Assembly: GCA_018136815.1 (NCBI GenBank)
Contig: CM030941.1
Coordinates: 2,332,039-2,396,038 of the forward strand
DNA length: 64,000 bases
Source: Isochrysis galbana
Lineage: Eukaryota > Haptophyta > Isochrysidales > Isochrysidaceae
Direction of reading: 5' to 3'
Of the stretch, positions 23,440-35,500 are shown in pieces. The notes beneath the pieces are model-generated. The model had not been told where the DNA came from and did not search any database. It saw only the letters and a list, made by a program, of their open reading frames with translations. Within the stretch, counting starts at the first letter, position 1. Each line of letters begins with the position of its first letter. The translations under genes and the position numbers were made by a program.

Positions 23440-24495
23440 TACGCCGCAGAAAGCGACCAAAAGTAGCGCCTCGCAATCAGCAAGACTAGCATGGGAAAAG
23501 CGACTGAACATCACCAACGAAGAATGGAAACACGTAGCGAGACTTTACGCAATGCCATTGTTAAAACACACGGACAAACACCTGCACTTTAAGCATATCA
23601 CACACAGAAGGATCGGCACTAGAAATAGGTTCACAGAGAGCCCGACAATTACGTGTAGACTATGTCACCGACACCGAGAAGACTCGTGCCACCTAGCGTG
23701 GTGTCCCGCGACGAGAATAATCTTCGAGGCCATAGATGCCCTCAATAACTACACCCCCTCCCCCGGAAGGTCATGGATGCAGAAGACGAAGGATAGATTG
23801 TTCGCATACCCCGGTGCAAACACGCCAGAAAGCCTAAGAGCGCTATACGTGATAGCGTGGAAATACATACTAAGAGATTTCTACAGAGTCGAATTCGAGT
23901 CACATGAGTACCACTACATACCGATCTTAGAATCTACGCTAACGAGGTTTGTCACCTTGGTTAGGGGCCTTGCCCCGCCAAAAACACACCACTCCATGCG
24001 CACAAAAAAAGCCGCGCAGGGGAGGAAACCCAAACTCAAGAAACCACTAGAACTCAGCGCCCCCGTATTTATCGAAGACGAAAAAGGCAGGCTACAACTT
24101 AGCGAAAACACTAGCCTAGTAGTGAAAGCACTTGGTCTTGCCGAAAAACTCGCATAACACGACGTGTCGCCCTAGATTAATAGATCACCTGGAAATGCGA
24201 CGGTTCAGTATAATTCACCCACGACTAACATTGCAGCACGCAGGAAAACAGGAACCCTGAAACGAAAACATATGATAAACAGGTCACTCAGCAGCACAGG
24301 AGGAGGGCGAGAACACGCCGCTGAGGACAGGTGCACCCCGCTCCGCTCGGACCCCCCAAAAGACCCGAGCCCCTAAGTAGAGCACGAGGGGAGTTGCCGC
24401 AAGGCGGGAAATGAGGGTGGGAAAGGGAAAAGGGCGTGGCTACGAGGGAACGTTCCAGTGCCACGAGTGAGGCGAGAATTTTAAAAAGTTTTTTT
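23440..24495 (+). mobile_element. LINE, 5'-truncated 3' end, inverted copy
   Basis: Same ORF2 C-terminus as the 21765-23205 copy, here on the plus strand. It shows LNITNEEWKHVARLYAMP, LLKHTDKHLHFKHITHRR and the CRLCHRHREDSCHLAWC knuckle, with a stop at 24155-24157. The 3' UTR ends TTAAAAAG followed by oligo-T at about 24484-24497. Clear amino-acid differences from the minus copy mean two separate insertions, not one twin-primed event. Confidence 0.85.
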
Positions 24496-24499
24496 TTAG

Positions 24500-24870
24500 G
24501 GGGTGGCATGGCGGCGGCGCTGGGGGCCAGAGCCTGGCTCTGTGTCTGTTATTCTGCTAGGAACAGGACTTTGCCTGTTTCCTCCCTCTGTGGCTGCAAG
24601 GGAGGAGAGGGCGGCGGGGCCATGTCGAAGTCTTGGTCGGGTGGGGCAGCGGCCTGTGAGCGCTTCGGCTCTGGCGGCTTGGGTGCCGGCGGCCTTGTGG
24701 GGCGTCGTGACGGCGGGGGGCTGGGAAGGGGGAGCGGTCGGCGCGCGCTCCATCGCTGAAACTACAACAATAGTTTTTTTGCCCAAGTCCCAACACAGTC
24801 ACAAGCAGCTTACACACCCACAAGCACATTCACTCCAGTGCCACTCCACTCGTCACAACGCATAATGATA
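24500..24870 (-). mobile_element. LINE 5' end (5' UTR and start of ORF1)
   Basis: The minus strand reads a 5' UTR (GTGAATGTGCTTGTGGGTGT near 24835-24815), then ORF1 start MERAPTAPPSQPPAVTT near 24750. The same start is at 62495 (plus), and partial copies are at 45135-45260 and 38910-38995. Only the first part of ORF1 is present; it abuts the T tail of the plus-strand LINE. Confidence 0.75.
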
Positions 24871-25140
24871 GGAAATGAGTATAGTAGTACTATTTGAATG
24901 GGCCCGGGGGCTGCACGCCGTCCCGGCGGTGAAGGTGCGCATCTGAAGCCGTTTGTGTGCTTGCACCCTGACCACCCTCCATGGCCATGACTTAGTGCCT
25001 TTGGTGGTGGTGGTGGGGAGGGGGGGGGGGGAAGACAGGCAGCCATGGTGAAGACATACCGAGGGGAAGCATTATGGTGCCAGGAGTTGGCTACATACGG
25101 AGTATGTATCTCAAGCGCTGACAATCTTTTAGCTTTTTGG
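24871..25140. other. 3' flank of the ClpB gene
   Basis: Contains a GT-rich stretch and a G run (25017-25031). No gene; it probably includes the 3' UTR of the minus-strand ClpB gene. Confidence 0.5.
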
Positions 25141-27978
25141 CTATGCACCTTCAACCTTGGTGCCATCTCTCCAATGCTGCCGTAGATCTGCCGGTGATAG
25201 GCATTCATCTGGAGCTAACAACCTGATGCGAAGGTTTTGCTCCGACATTGCTGGCACAGAATTTGCATGCGCCGAGGCGCCAACGATTCCGGACGCGACC
25301 CGTGGAAGATGCATCGACATGTTGGATGCAGGCAAGTCGACTAAGACGGTTGCGCCATCCTTGGCATGTTCGTCTCCGATGAGCAACTGGGCTAGTGGGT
25401 CCAGTATGTAATGGCGAACTGCGCGTCGGACGGGGCGCGCCCCGTACGCTGGGTTGTAGCCGGCATCCGCGAGTCGGAGGAGCGCCTCATCTGTAATTAA
25501 CAACTTCATACCGCGCTGCGCCAAGCGTCTGCGCACCAACTGCAGCTCCATCTCCGTGATCTTAGCCACACGATCTCGTGATAAGCGATTAAAGAGCACA
25601 ATCTCATCGAGGCGGTTCACAAACTCAGGCGGATACGCAGCCGCCACCGCCCTCAGCACGTCGGGGCGTGCGTGTTCTGAAGGCGCACCCTCGGGTAATG
25701 CAGCTAGCGCATCGGCACCAAGGTTTGACGTCATGATTATTAGAGTGTTGCGAAAGTCCACCTTCTTCCCTTGCGAATCCGTCAAGCGTCCCTCGTCCAT
25801 CACTTGTAGCAACAGCGTGGCCACCTCGCGGTGCGCTTTTTCGAACTCATCTAGGAGGAGTACCGAGTAGGGACGTCGACGCACTGCCTCTGTCAGCTGT
25901 CCGCCCTCGTCGTATCCCACGTATCCAGGGGGTGCCCCAACAAGTCTCGAGACTGCATGCCGCTCAGAGAATTCGGACATGTCTAGTCTAGTCACCGCAT
26001 CTTGCGAGTCGAAGAGAAAGTCGGCCAGAGCCTTGCACAGATGAGTCTTGCCCACACCGGTAGGGCCGACGAGCATGAAAGTGCCCAAGGGACGGTCTGG
26101 GGATTGCAAGCCAGCACGCGAAACACGTACAGCATTGGAAACCACGGCGAGCGCTTCATCCTGTCCGACTACAGTCTTGGCGAGGCTCGCTTCCATGTCG
26201 AGGAGACGCTCGCGCTCTGCTGCCACAAGCCGTGTGGCCGGGATTCCCGTTGCACGCGACACAACCTCGGCAATGTGGGCAGGCGTCACCTGCTCCGAGA
26301 GCAGGGTGTCGTCGTTTTGGTTCTCGCCGCTCGAGCCTCCTGCGGCTTGGCTCCACTGCGAAAACTCCTTCTCGAGCCTCGGAATGATGGAGTACTTGAG
26401 CTCGCCCGCCCTCACCAAATCGCCCTCGCGTTCAGCCACGCCCAGCTCTGCACGTGCTTGCTGCAAGTTGCTGCGCGCCAGCTTACGCTGCTCCAAAGCG
26501 GAGCGCTCCGCCGACCATGCCGCATTCAACTTCTCAACCTCGGCCTGCTTGGCGTGGAGCGACTCGCGGAGGGTGGCCCGGCGTGCCTCGACATGTACGC
26601 CCGATTCGCGCCTGAGTGCCTCAAGCTCAATCTGCATGGTTAGCACGTCACGCTCGAGATCGGCGATGGGCTCCGGCTTGGACTCCTGCTGCATCCGAAG
26701 CCGGCTTGCAGCCTGCAGAAAATGGAGGGTCCGCATGAGCGTGAGCTTGTGAGGCAAGCGGCATATGACGGGCCATCACGGATCCAAGTGCACTCAAAGT
26801 GCATTCGTCAATGAGACATAGCAATAGAATCACCATTCCCGATGTTGTATGGTCTTGGCAGCATTCTTAGGCATCACAGCAAGCTGCTCACCTCATCAAG
26901 AAGGTCGATGGCGGAATCGGGGAGTCGCCGCTCCACCATGTACCGTTGCGCATGGGTCACTGCAGACACCAGCGCCGCGTCTGTGATGTGCACACCGTGA
27001 TGCGTTTGATATTTGTCTTTAATACCGCGCAAGATGGTGAGCGATTCTGCGGCCGATGGTTCGGAGACCATCACAGGCTGGAAGCGTCGCGCGAGTGCGG
27101 CGTCCTTCTCAATCGCTCGATACTCGTTGAGCGTGGTCGCACCAACGACTGCTATTTCACCTCGCGCGAGCTGAGGCTTGAGGAGTGAGGAGGCATCCAT
27201 CGCGCCGTCCGCCTCGCCAGCGCCCATTAGTGAATGGATTTCATCGATGAACAAGATGACCTCGCCTGCATGGCAATCCCAGACGCAGATCAGCACCAGG
27301 TGTCGGTAGATTGCGCATGACGCCGCAATATCGATGTGATCTGTGCACACCGTTAGACTCAGCCGCCTCTTTCAGTACGCCCTTGAAGCGCTCTTCAAAC
27401 TCGCCGCGGTACCTGTGGGCAGGGGAAAGCAGCATACAGTACCGCAGGGCTCACGCACCGTGGGCCCTTTGCCACCGCCGCCGGACCATGGAGACAGCGT
27501 ACTTGGCACCAGCAAGGAGCGCCCCCAGGTCGAGTGCGATGATTCTCTTCGAACGCATTGATTCTGGCACATCCCGTTCGACGATACGCTGAGCCAGACC
27601 CTCCGCAACCGCCGTCTTTCCCACTCCTGGCTCTCCGATGAGCACAGGGTTGTTCTTCCTCCGGCGTGAGAGGACCTGAATGGTCCTTCGGATCTCCTCG
27701 GTGCGGCCCACGACGTTGTCAAGCCGTCCCTCGCGCGCGAGCTGCGTGATGTCAGTGCCATACTGAACAAGAGCGTCGGCGCGGTCAGCGCGGTCGCGGC
27801 CGCCTCCGGGCACGCGGTTGAGCGGATTGACCCACGCATTGCCGTCGGCGGCGGAGAAGGGTGATCCGGGCTTCTGTTTTGAGGCTGAGGAGAAGCGGTG
27901 GAGCGAGGAGAGCGGTGGGCGCGAGCGAGGGCACGAGAGCAGAGCTCTGCTGCCGAGAGGGCGGCAGCGGCAGAGCAT
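25141..27978 (-). CDS. Mitochondrial ClpB/Hsp78 disaggregase (four exons)
   Basis: Exons, minus strand: 27978-27503, 27412-27351, 27265-26892 and 26712-25141, joined by GT-AG introns that keep frame (KY|R, NG|E, LLDE|AASRLR). The product is 827 aa. The start ([14 protein letters not shown]) gives an Arg/Ser-rich presequence of about 35 residues typical of mitochondrial import. The Clp N-domain is absent, as in yeast Hsp78 (811 aa). Order: AAA1 with Walker A GEPGVGKT near residue 118 and Walker B ILFIDEIH near 187; a middle-domain coiled coil (about 320-420); AAA2 with GPTGVGKT near 520 and LLLDEFEK; and a ClpB D2-small domain. It is an AAA+ ring ATPase that extracts proteins from aggregates with mitochondrial Hsp70. 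A CT tract lies just upstream of the start on the coding strand. Confidence 0.95.
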
Positions 27979-28079
27979 CGAAAGAGGCCAGAGAGGAAGA
28001 GGGGGACGGGGATATGTGTATGTGGGGGGGGGGGGGTCGGAGAGGACGGAGAGACGAAGGGGAGAGAGAGGAAGAGAGA

Positions 28080-28315
<236 letters not shown>

Positions 28316-28890
28316 CTAGGGGGGTTTGTACTCGGCATGTAGCCGACTCCTAGCACCTTTGTCTTTCCCCTCGGTATTTCTTCACCTTGGCTACCTCGGG
28401 CCTCCTCGAAGCCACCATCTTTCTTAGGAGGTGTTGAGGCTGCCAGCACCAGCACCCCCAAAAATACAGGACTCCGGACACCCCCCGCCGGCTCCGGACG
28501 CACCGTAGGAAGATTGACGATTGACCATCGCGGTTATAACCGTTGAGCTGAAATAGCGAATAGCCTGCAAAGGCTCGGCAGGAGCGTCTCCAAACACAGT
28601 GAAAACAGGCTGTGTTTTAGATTCGTACAAACACAGCCAAACACAGTCCAAAATACAGGAGGGGGGCCCTAGATCTAGATGGGAAATACAGCGAGGGGGG
28701 TTCCAAATACAGTAAATACAGTCTGTATTTGGCCTTCGTCCAAATACAGCCAAATACAGTCACAAATACATGTTACAAGCACCCCCCCCCCCTCCCCCGT
28801 CGCCCCTCTCGCTGTCGTTGTCGCCCCTCGCCCCTCCCTCCCTCGTCACCCCTCACTCTCACCACAAGCATGTACCAGCCCACCTCAAAC
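28316..28890. other. Intergenic with short tandem duplication
   Basis: No gene. A segment rich in CAAACACAG and ACACAGCC (28590-28660) is followed by a related copy with CAAATACAG (28695-28770). A C run lies at 28779-28796. Confidence 0.6.
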
Positions 28891-29325
28891 GGAACTTGGG
28901 GTTGACGTAAGTTTTGTAAATTTTTTTGTCAAATTTGGGTGGTCAATCGAAATCGAATTTTTTGACCAAAATTTGGGGCCTTTCACTTGGAAAGAAACAC
29001 AACTTGGGGGGCCGCGCGGAGATTATAAGATGCGACACGCGAGGAGAGAGAGAGGCGCAGCAGGGCGCCGGCTCACGCCCCCGCCTTGTCCCCCAGCTCA
29101 CGACCCATAACATCTTTCCTCCCTAGCCTGAAGGTTTGGCACGACGTGGTCCACGACGCAGTCGTCGTCGAAGGTGCGAGGGAGAGTGTTACCGGGTTAT
29201 AATAGGACAAAATATTCGAAAGCGTCAAAATTTTGATCAAAATTTAGGTGCCCAACCCTCAAATTTTGACAACAAAATTTGGGCCCTTACAAAACAAAAC
29301 TTACGTCAAAGCCAAAACGGAACCT
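28890..29325. repeat. Imperfect inverted repeat with AAATTTGGG arms
   Basis: TTGACGTAAGTTTTGT and GTCAAATTTGGG at 28899-28945 recur inverted at 29250-29315 (ACAAAATTTGGGCCC, AACTTACGTCAA). The arms are imperfect and about 95 bases long, around 230 bases. It may be a small foldback element. Confidence 0.45.
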
Positions 29326-29959
29326 CGCGCTCCGCGCTGGACTCTCGCGAGAGCCAGCTCAGCCGGCTCGACGAGGCCGCCGCTGCCGTCGCGCTGCCAG
29401 CAGCAGCAGCAGCGGGCGGCACTGCACCACAGCTGTAGTGGGCGTCCCTCCTCCCTCCTCGATGGAGCGCAGGGCCGAGGAAGCCGCTGTGATGTTGAGG
29501 AGGAGGGAGAGCCTGCGCGCGCGCGCGCGATGATACGGGGAGCACAATTTTCAATGCGCTCCCTGCGCGTGCAACTGGGCTGGGTCAGCTCACGTCCCAA
29601 GGCCAAGGGCGGAAGCGCTCGGTGTCGGCGAAGCGTGTCGACCCAGTGTGTGTCGCATCCGCGATCGACCTTTTTGTTTTAGAAGTTGTTTGCGTTTCTA
29701 TGTCTATGTTCCCTCCTTGCGGGCTAGCCACGAGTCACCGTCGCAGGGTTCTACATTCGTCCATTCGCCCTTGTTGCCCTCGCCTCCTTTGTCGCCTCCC
29801 TTGCCGCCTGCTTGCCCCTCACCTGGCTTACTTCCTTGCGTGCTCCTCGCGTTTTAGGCTAAGTCGCGCGATCAGGTATCGCCGGTGCAAGGAACCGCCC
29901 CCTTGCGTGACCCTGATTCCCCCTCAGGTGTTGGCCGTTGGATTATATCGTGTCGCTAT

Positions 29960-30462
29960 TTTACTTCGGTCTTCATCAAATCACTTAAGGGTTTTCGAAA
30001 GATTCCCTCCTTATTCCTGTGTGTAACTGTCGCCCCCGTCGGATCGTCCGTCGCCCCGTCGCTCTCTTGTCGGCATTCTCTTCCTTGTTCGGTCTGTCAG
30101 CGGGTTCCTGTGCGTTCCATGATAGGGATACGTTAGTGTGGAGAGTGTTGGCGTGAGTGTAGAGTCATCTCGTCGGTCCATCGGCCCCTAGCCGTCTGTC
30201 GTCTGTCGTTCTTCGTTCGTCGCTCTCGTTCTCGTTCTCGTTCCCGTTCTCGTCCCTCGTTCTCAACACTACCTCAATACCAAACCTCTCCACTCCCTCA
30301 GCCCCAGCCTATCCATCCCGACCCGCCCAGCCATGTCCGCTCCATCGTCGCGCTCGCGCTCGCCCAAGCCCGTCCTCCCGCCTTTCTCTGCTAAGGAGGT
30401 GGTCCAGCCCGTCATTGGCCACCCCCCAACTTCCGCCGCGCCTCTCGCCGCTTCCCTTGTAC
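29960..30462 (+). repeat. Dispersed element R1 (MSAPSSRS-type leader), plus copy
   Basis: A roughly 500-bp segment nearly identical to the reverse complement of 55880-56465. It ends in a short coding start at 30332 (MSAPSSRSRSPKPVLPPFS). It is cut off at 30462 by a minisatellite. A third, diverged piece is at 60950-61105. The minus copy lies beside a hAT transposase C-terminus, so R1 may be the 5' part of that element; this is not certain. Confidence 0.6.
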
Positions 30463-30464
30463 CC

Positions 30465-30895
30465 TCAACAAGTTGACTTCAGACACTAAAGAAGTTAACT
30501 CCACACACTGAACGAGCTGACTCCGCACACTGAGCAAGTTGACTCTACCCGCAACAAGTTCACTGCACGCACTCAACTAGTTGACTCCACGCAGAACAAG
30601 TTGACCCCACCCTAAACAAGTTGACTCCACACTCAACAAGTTGACTCCACACTGAACAAGTTGACTCCACGCTGAACCAGGTGACTCTACCCGCAACGAG
30701 TTGACTCCACACACTGAACACGTTGACTCCACGCACTGAACACGTTGACTCCACACCCTCGACAAGTTGACTGCACACACGCAACATGTTGACTCCCCGC
30801 TCAACAAGTTGACTCTGCCCTCAACAAGTTGACTTCAGACACTGAAGAAGTTAACTCCACACACTGAACGAGCTGACTCCGCACACTGAGCTCTA
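30465..30895. repeat. Minisatellite, unit about 20 bp (AACAAGTTGACTCCACACTG)
   Basis: About 20 imperfect copies of a roughly 20-bp unit centred on AAGTTGACTCCAC. The first 70 bases (AACAAGTTGACTTCAGACAC to CACACTGAG) reappear at about 30818-30890, so the array is bracketed by a higher-order copy. It interrupts repeat R1. Confidence 0.9.
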
Positions 30896-31259
30896 GCGCG
30901 TGCACCTTCGCCGCCTGCCACAGGTGACAGGTGCGGCCAGCGACCAACTCTGCCAACTTGTCAGTCGCCGCGCCAACCCTGCCGCCCTCTTCCAATGAAA
31001 GCCGGCGCTCCACCTCTGTGCGTCTGTGCGGTGCTGGCGCGCCGTACCGACCGCCCTCCCTCTTCGTTCCCAGCCCTACCACCTTTGGCTCTCACCGACG
31101 CTTGCCGCTCCTCCAGCCGCCACCTGACCTGCACCTGGCTGCTCAGCGCACCGCCCCTGTTCTCGCCATCTGAGCCGCCGCCGCCCACCATCTATTTCCG
31201 CCGTCCTCCCCTTCCTTCCCCCACCCACTGAGGTTGCGGCTGAGACGAACGGCGCTGTC
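30896..31259. other. Intergenic, no gene seen
   Basis: GC-rich sequence with short chance frames on both strands; no domain or codon pattern supports a gene. Confidence 0.5.
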
Positions 31260-31284
31260 GCGCGCACCCTACCGCTGCTTCCCG

Positions 31285-31634
<350 letters not shown>

Positions 31635-31639
31635 CCCCC

Positions 31640-31865
31640 CGTTTGCTCTCGGGGGATTTCCTTTCCCCCCGATAGCTACTGGGGGATCCGCTTACGGCAC
31701 CCCCCATGAGCAATCTCCCAACAGCTCTCGGGGGATTTTCTCGGTCCCCCGATAGCTCTCGGTGGGGCTGTTGGCGATCGGGAGAAAATTTCCCCCCGAT
31801 AGCTCCTGGGGGCCCCCGGGAGCTCCTGGGGGGCGTTGGCTCCTGGGGGGTAACATATACGTATA
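31640..31865. repeat. Cluster of CGGGGGAT/ATCCCCCG inverted repeats
   Basis: Repeated units of CTCTCGGGGGATTT and CCCCCCGATAGCTC alternate in both orientations over about 225 bases, able to form several stem-loops. Function unknown. Confidence 0.7.
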
Positions 31866-31914
31866 TGCCTTGTAGGTTAACACACTTACACCAAGGGCTT
31901 ATGGCTGCTCCGCA

Positions 31915-32075
31915 GCTGTAAGGCCTTTACGCGTTGCGTAAGAGCCTTACGGCCCTAAAGCCCTTACGCATAAGGGTTTGGGCTTGCTGCTGGTCTGCCT
32001 AGTAAGGCCTTCGCGAACGCTCTTTGCATAAGGCCTTTCGAGTGTAAGGGCATAATTTTAAGGGCCTTAAAAATA
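31915..32075. repeat. Palindromic TAAGGCC / GCGTAAG repeat cluster
   Basis: TAAGGCCTTTACGC, GTAAGAGCCTTACGGCC, GCATAAGGGTTT, GTAAGGCCTTCGCG and AAGGGCCTTAAA recur within 160 bases, largely as short palindromes. It may be a decayed foldback element. Confidence 0.6.
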
Positions 32076-32501
32076 ACTATTGCTATCTTTGCTACTCATC
32101 CACCATTCATGCTTTCCTGTGTTTCTCTCGCGCACGGTATTCTTCGAAGCACAAGATTGTGAGATTGTGCCTCAGAACGCGAGAACGCGAGCGAGACAGG
32201 AGTAGCGCGAGGGGGGGGGGGAGGAGTTGCAAGTCTCCAACGTCTGGAGCGAATGAGATCGAGCAGAGATAGCCCGCCTTCATTGGAGGACGGGCAAGCC
32301 CATCTGCCTCCCCCCCCCCCCCCCCTCCTCCCCCGGCCGGGGGGCCACACCGTATTAGAGAACCGCCCGCCCCCCCCCCCCCCTCCCCCCCACAGCCGCT
32401 GCGTCGTGAGGGCTGCTGTCCCACAGAGAGTGGCTCCCCGTGTCACCCACCTCTCTCTGACGCACTTGGGCAGGGTCTGAGCTAGGCGCTACCACACTGC
32501 G
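32076..32501 (+). other. 5' flank of the glycosyltransferase fusion gene
   Basis: GC-rich with a G run (32211-32221) and C runs (32310-32326, 32370-32394). No separate gene; probably promoter and 5' UTR of the gene starting at 32502. Confidence 0.5.
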
Positions 32502-35500
32502 TTGCAAGATCCGATGATTTCCTTTGCAGTTGCCGTGTACACCCTGCAGTGTGCGCTTCCGCCTCCGTCGCCTCCGTCGCCATCGTCTCCTGCGCTGCTC
32601 TCTCCACCGCCTACATCGTCTATTGCGCTGCTCTCTCCACTATCGTCATCATCCCCTCCGCTGCCGGTCTCCCCTTTGACTCCGTTGCGTTCGCCATCTC
32701 TACGGCCATCCCTGCCTTCTCTGCCATCGTCATTCTTGCCGCCATCCCCGCCCTCTCCGCCTTCGCCTCCGCCTTCAAGGCTGCCGACACACATCCTGCC
32801 GAGATCCTCACCAGCCTATCCGCCATTGCGAGCGCACTCGGTGCCGCACACTCGTCGCTTGAGCCAATCCATTTCGACTGAAGTGACTGCCGCTCAGCGT
32901 GACCCGTTCCCTAGAGCCAGCAGTCCTGCCCGAATCGCAGGTCCTCCTACGACACTTGTCACAGTCACAGCAGACAAGCCCCGCCCCCGCATCCACGTGT
33001 ACGATATGCCTCAGTGGATCTCCTTCGAGCTCGACTTGCAGCGGCCCCGACTGAAGGCGTACGAGTCATACCGCGGTGGGTACCGTCAGTACTACACGGA
33101 AGCCCTCATCCCGAAGCTGGTGCGTGCGAGCGAGCATTTTGAGCCGGACCCCGCGCAGGCGGACCTGTTTCTTGTACCATTCCGCGGCCTTGCTCGATTC
33201 TACAAGCACCGTCACCAGCCGCATGGGCTGGATAGGGTGGACGCCGAGTTCATCACCGCCGTCCGATGGCTGGAAGCTCAGCCCGGCGACTACTTTCGGA
33301 GTCGGCCCAGGCAACACATGTGGATCTTCGGTTCAGGCCGAGGGGCCTCTATATTCCCGTCGTGGCGCAAGTATATCGCTGACTGCATCTTCATAGGGCC
33401 GGAAGGGGATGAGCGGACAGGGTGGGTCGCGCCGCATGTAAAAGATGTGGTCGTTCCCGGCTTCATCCTGCCGCCACCCGCTGCCGAACGAGCTGCTCTC
33501 CAGCCGCAGGCGGTCCGCCCCATCTTCGCGCACTTCCGAGGCTCGTATATAAGTGACCGTCTCGGCGAGGAGAACTTTTCGGAGGGTGTCCGCCTCGCAC
33601 TCATGCGCGCCACGATGGCATTTCGCCTGCCCCGTCACATCAAGGCGCGAAAGCTGTCCTCCGGCGTCATTGGATACCAGGCATCCCAGTTTGTGATGTC
33701 GGACTCGTTGGTAGATCCTGAGGTGGCTTCGCGGGAGATGCAGAACTCTGACTTCTGCCTCTGCCCGATGGGCTCGTCCTCGTGGACGGCTCGCGTCTAC
33801 ATGGCCATCGCTTCGGGCTGCATCCCGGTCATGCTCTCAGACCACATCTCGCTTCCATTCGACTACGCCGACTCCCCTGTCGACTGGCGAAGGATCTCGA
33901 TCAAGTGGCCGCAGCGCGACATCACGGGGCTCCTCACGTACCTGTGCTCTTGGAGCGAGGCCGACATCGCGACGATGCGCGCGCGGGTGATTGATAACGC
34001 CCCGCTGCTCCTGTGGGCCGGGCCGAACTCGGGGGCGCTTGCTCAGATGATGCGCTATTTGACGCGCCACCTCAACCTGGCAGTGGCGGCGCCGACGTGG
34101 TGGGGCCGGGACGGCTCCCCAGTCCTGCCGCCTGCGGACGGGCTCCCGTCTGCGCTCCCGCTGCCGGCGCGGCCTTCCCCGCCCTTAGATGTGCTCGTCG
34201 TCGTTAAGGAGATTGGGTGCGTAATGTATGAGAGCATTCGCGCGCTGCGCGAATACCTCCGCCCGCGTAAAATCCACATCGTGGCCGACCGATGTGAGGG
34301 CTGGGCCGGCCCCGGTGTATGCACTGAGACCCGAGACGCGATGCCCGAGCTGCCGTTGGACGACGCGAAGCAGCTAATGGCAAAGCTCCACCCGGAGGTG
34401 CCTGCGGAGCGGATGGCATGGTTGTACCAGCAGCTGATCAAGTTCAAGGCCGCCCTTTCACCCGAGATGGGGGGAGCGACCGTGCTGGTTTGGGACGGCG
34501 ACACCATCCTGACGCGGCCGTTCCCGGTACCGCTGATCGACGAGCGGGGCAGGACCCTCCTATTGCAAGGCACAAGGTATGATTCCCCCGCGTACTTCAA
34601 CAAATCAGGCGCCTTGCCTGTCGGCTACGTCGAGTCGACCAGGCAGCTTCTGGGCGCAAGTCCGACCGCAGACACGTCCTATGTGGTCCAGTGGCAAGTG
34701 TGGGAGCACGCGATTCTACGGGAGATGATGCGCTTGATCGAAAGCCGTTTCCGGGACCCGTGGTACATCGCTCTGCTGCGCAGCGTGTCGGATGCATCCA
34801 CGGGCCTGAGCGAGTATACCTTGTACGGCACCTACGCGGTCCAGTGGCACGCCGAACGGGTTCGGATCGCCTCCTCATCGGAGGTTTTGTGGCTGCGTGA
34901 CCACCCGCTCGGGCTTCTGGACAGCGAGGGGGCTTGCTGCCCATCACCGGAACGCCTGCAGGATGTTGACCGGGGCGGCTTTGTGTACGTGTCATGGGAA
35001 TGCTCGCACGAGAGCGAGCTGCGACAGCTGCCGAAGTTGTGGGACTCCAGCGACACGGGGCCGATTGCGAGCCGGCGCCTGAGCGGATCGTTGTCCCCCG
35101 CACCATATGCGCCGCCGTCGCCATCGCCGCCACCGCCGTCGCCGCCGCCGCCGTTGCCGCCACCGCCGTCTCCCCCGCCTCCGTCGCCACCACCGCCATC
35201 GCCCCCGCCGCCTTCACCTCCACCGCCATCGCCGCCACCACCGTCGCCTCCACCTCCATCGCCACCGCCGCCATCGCCCCCGCCGCCGTCGCCCCCGCCG
35301 CCATCACCACCACCGTCGCCACCACCGCCGTCGCCGCCGCCGCCGTCGCCACCTCCGCCATCGCCGCCGCCGCCGTCGCCGCCACCGCCGTCGCCGCCAC
35401 CGCCGTCGCCGCCTCCGCCATCGCCACCGCCTCCGTCGCCGCCGCCGCCGTCACCACCACCGCCGTCACCGCCGCCGCCGTCGCCGCCGCCGCCGTCACC

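Noticed and set aside
30465-30895. CRISPR-like array
   Set aside because: Repeats are contiguous and imperfect with no unique spacers, and the DNA is eukaryotic; it is a minisatellite.
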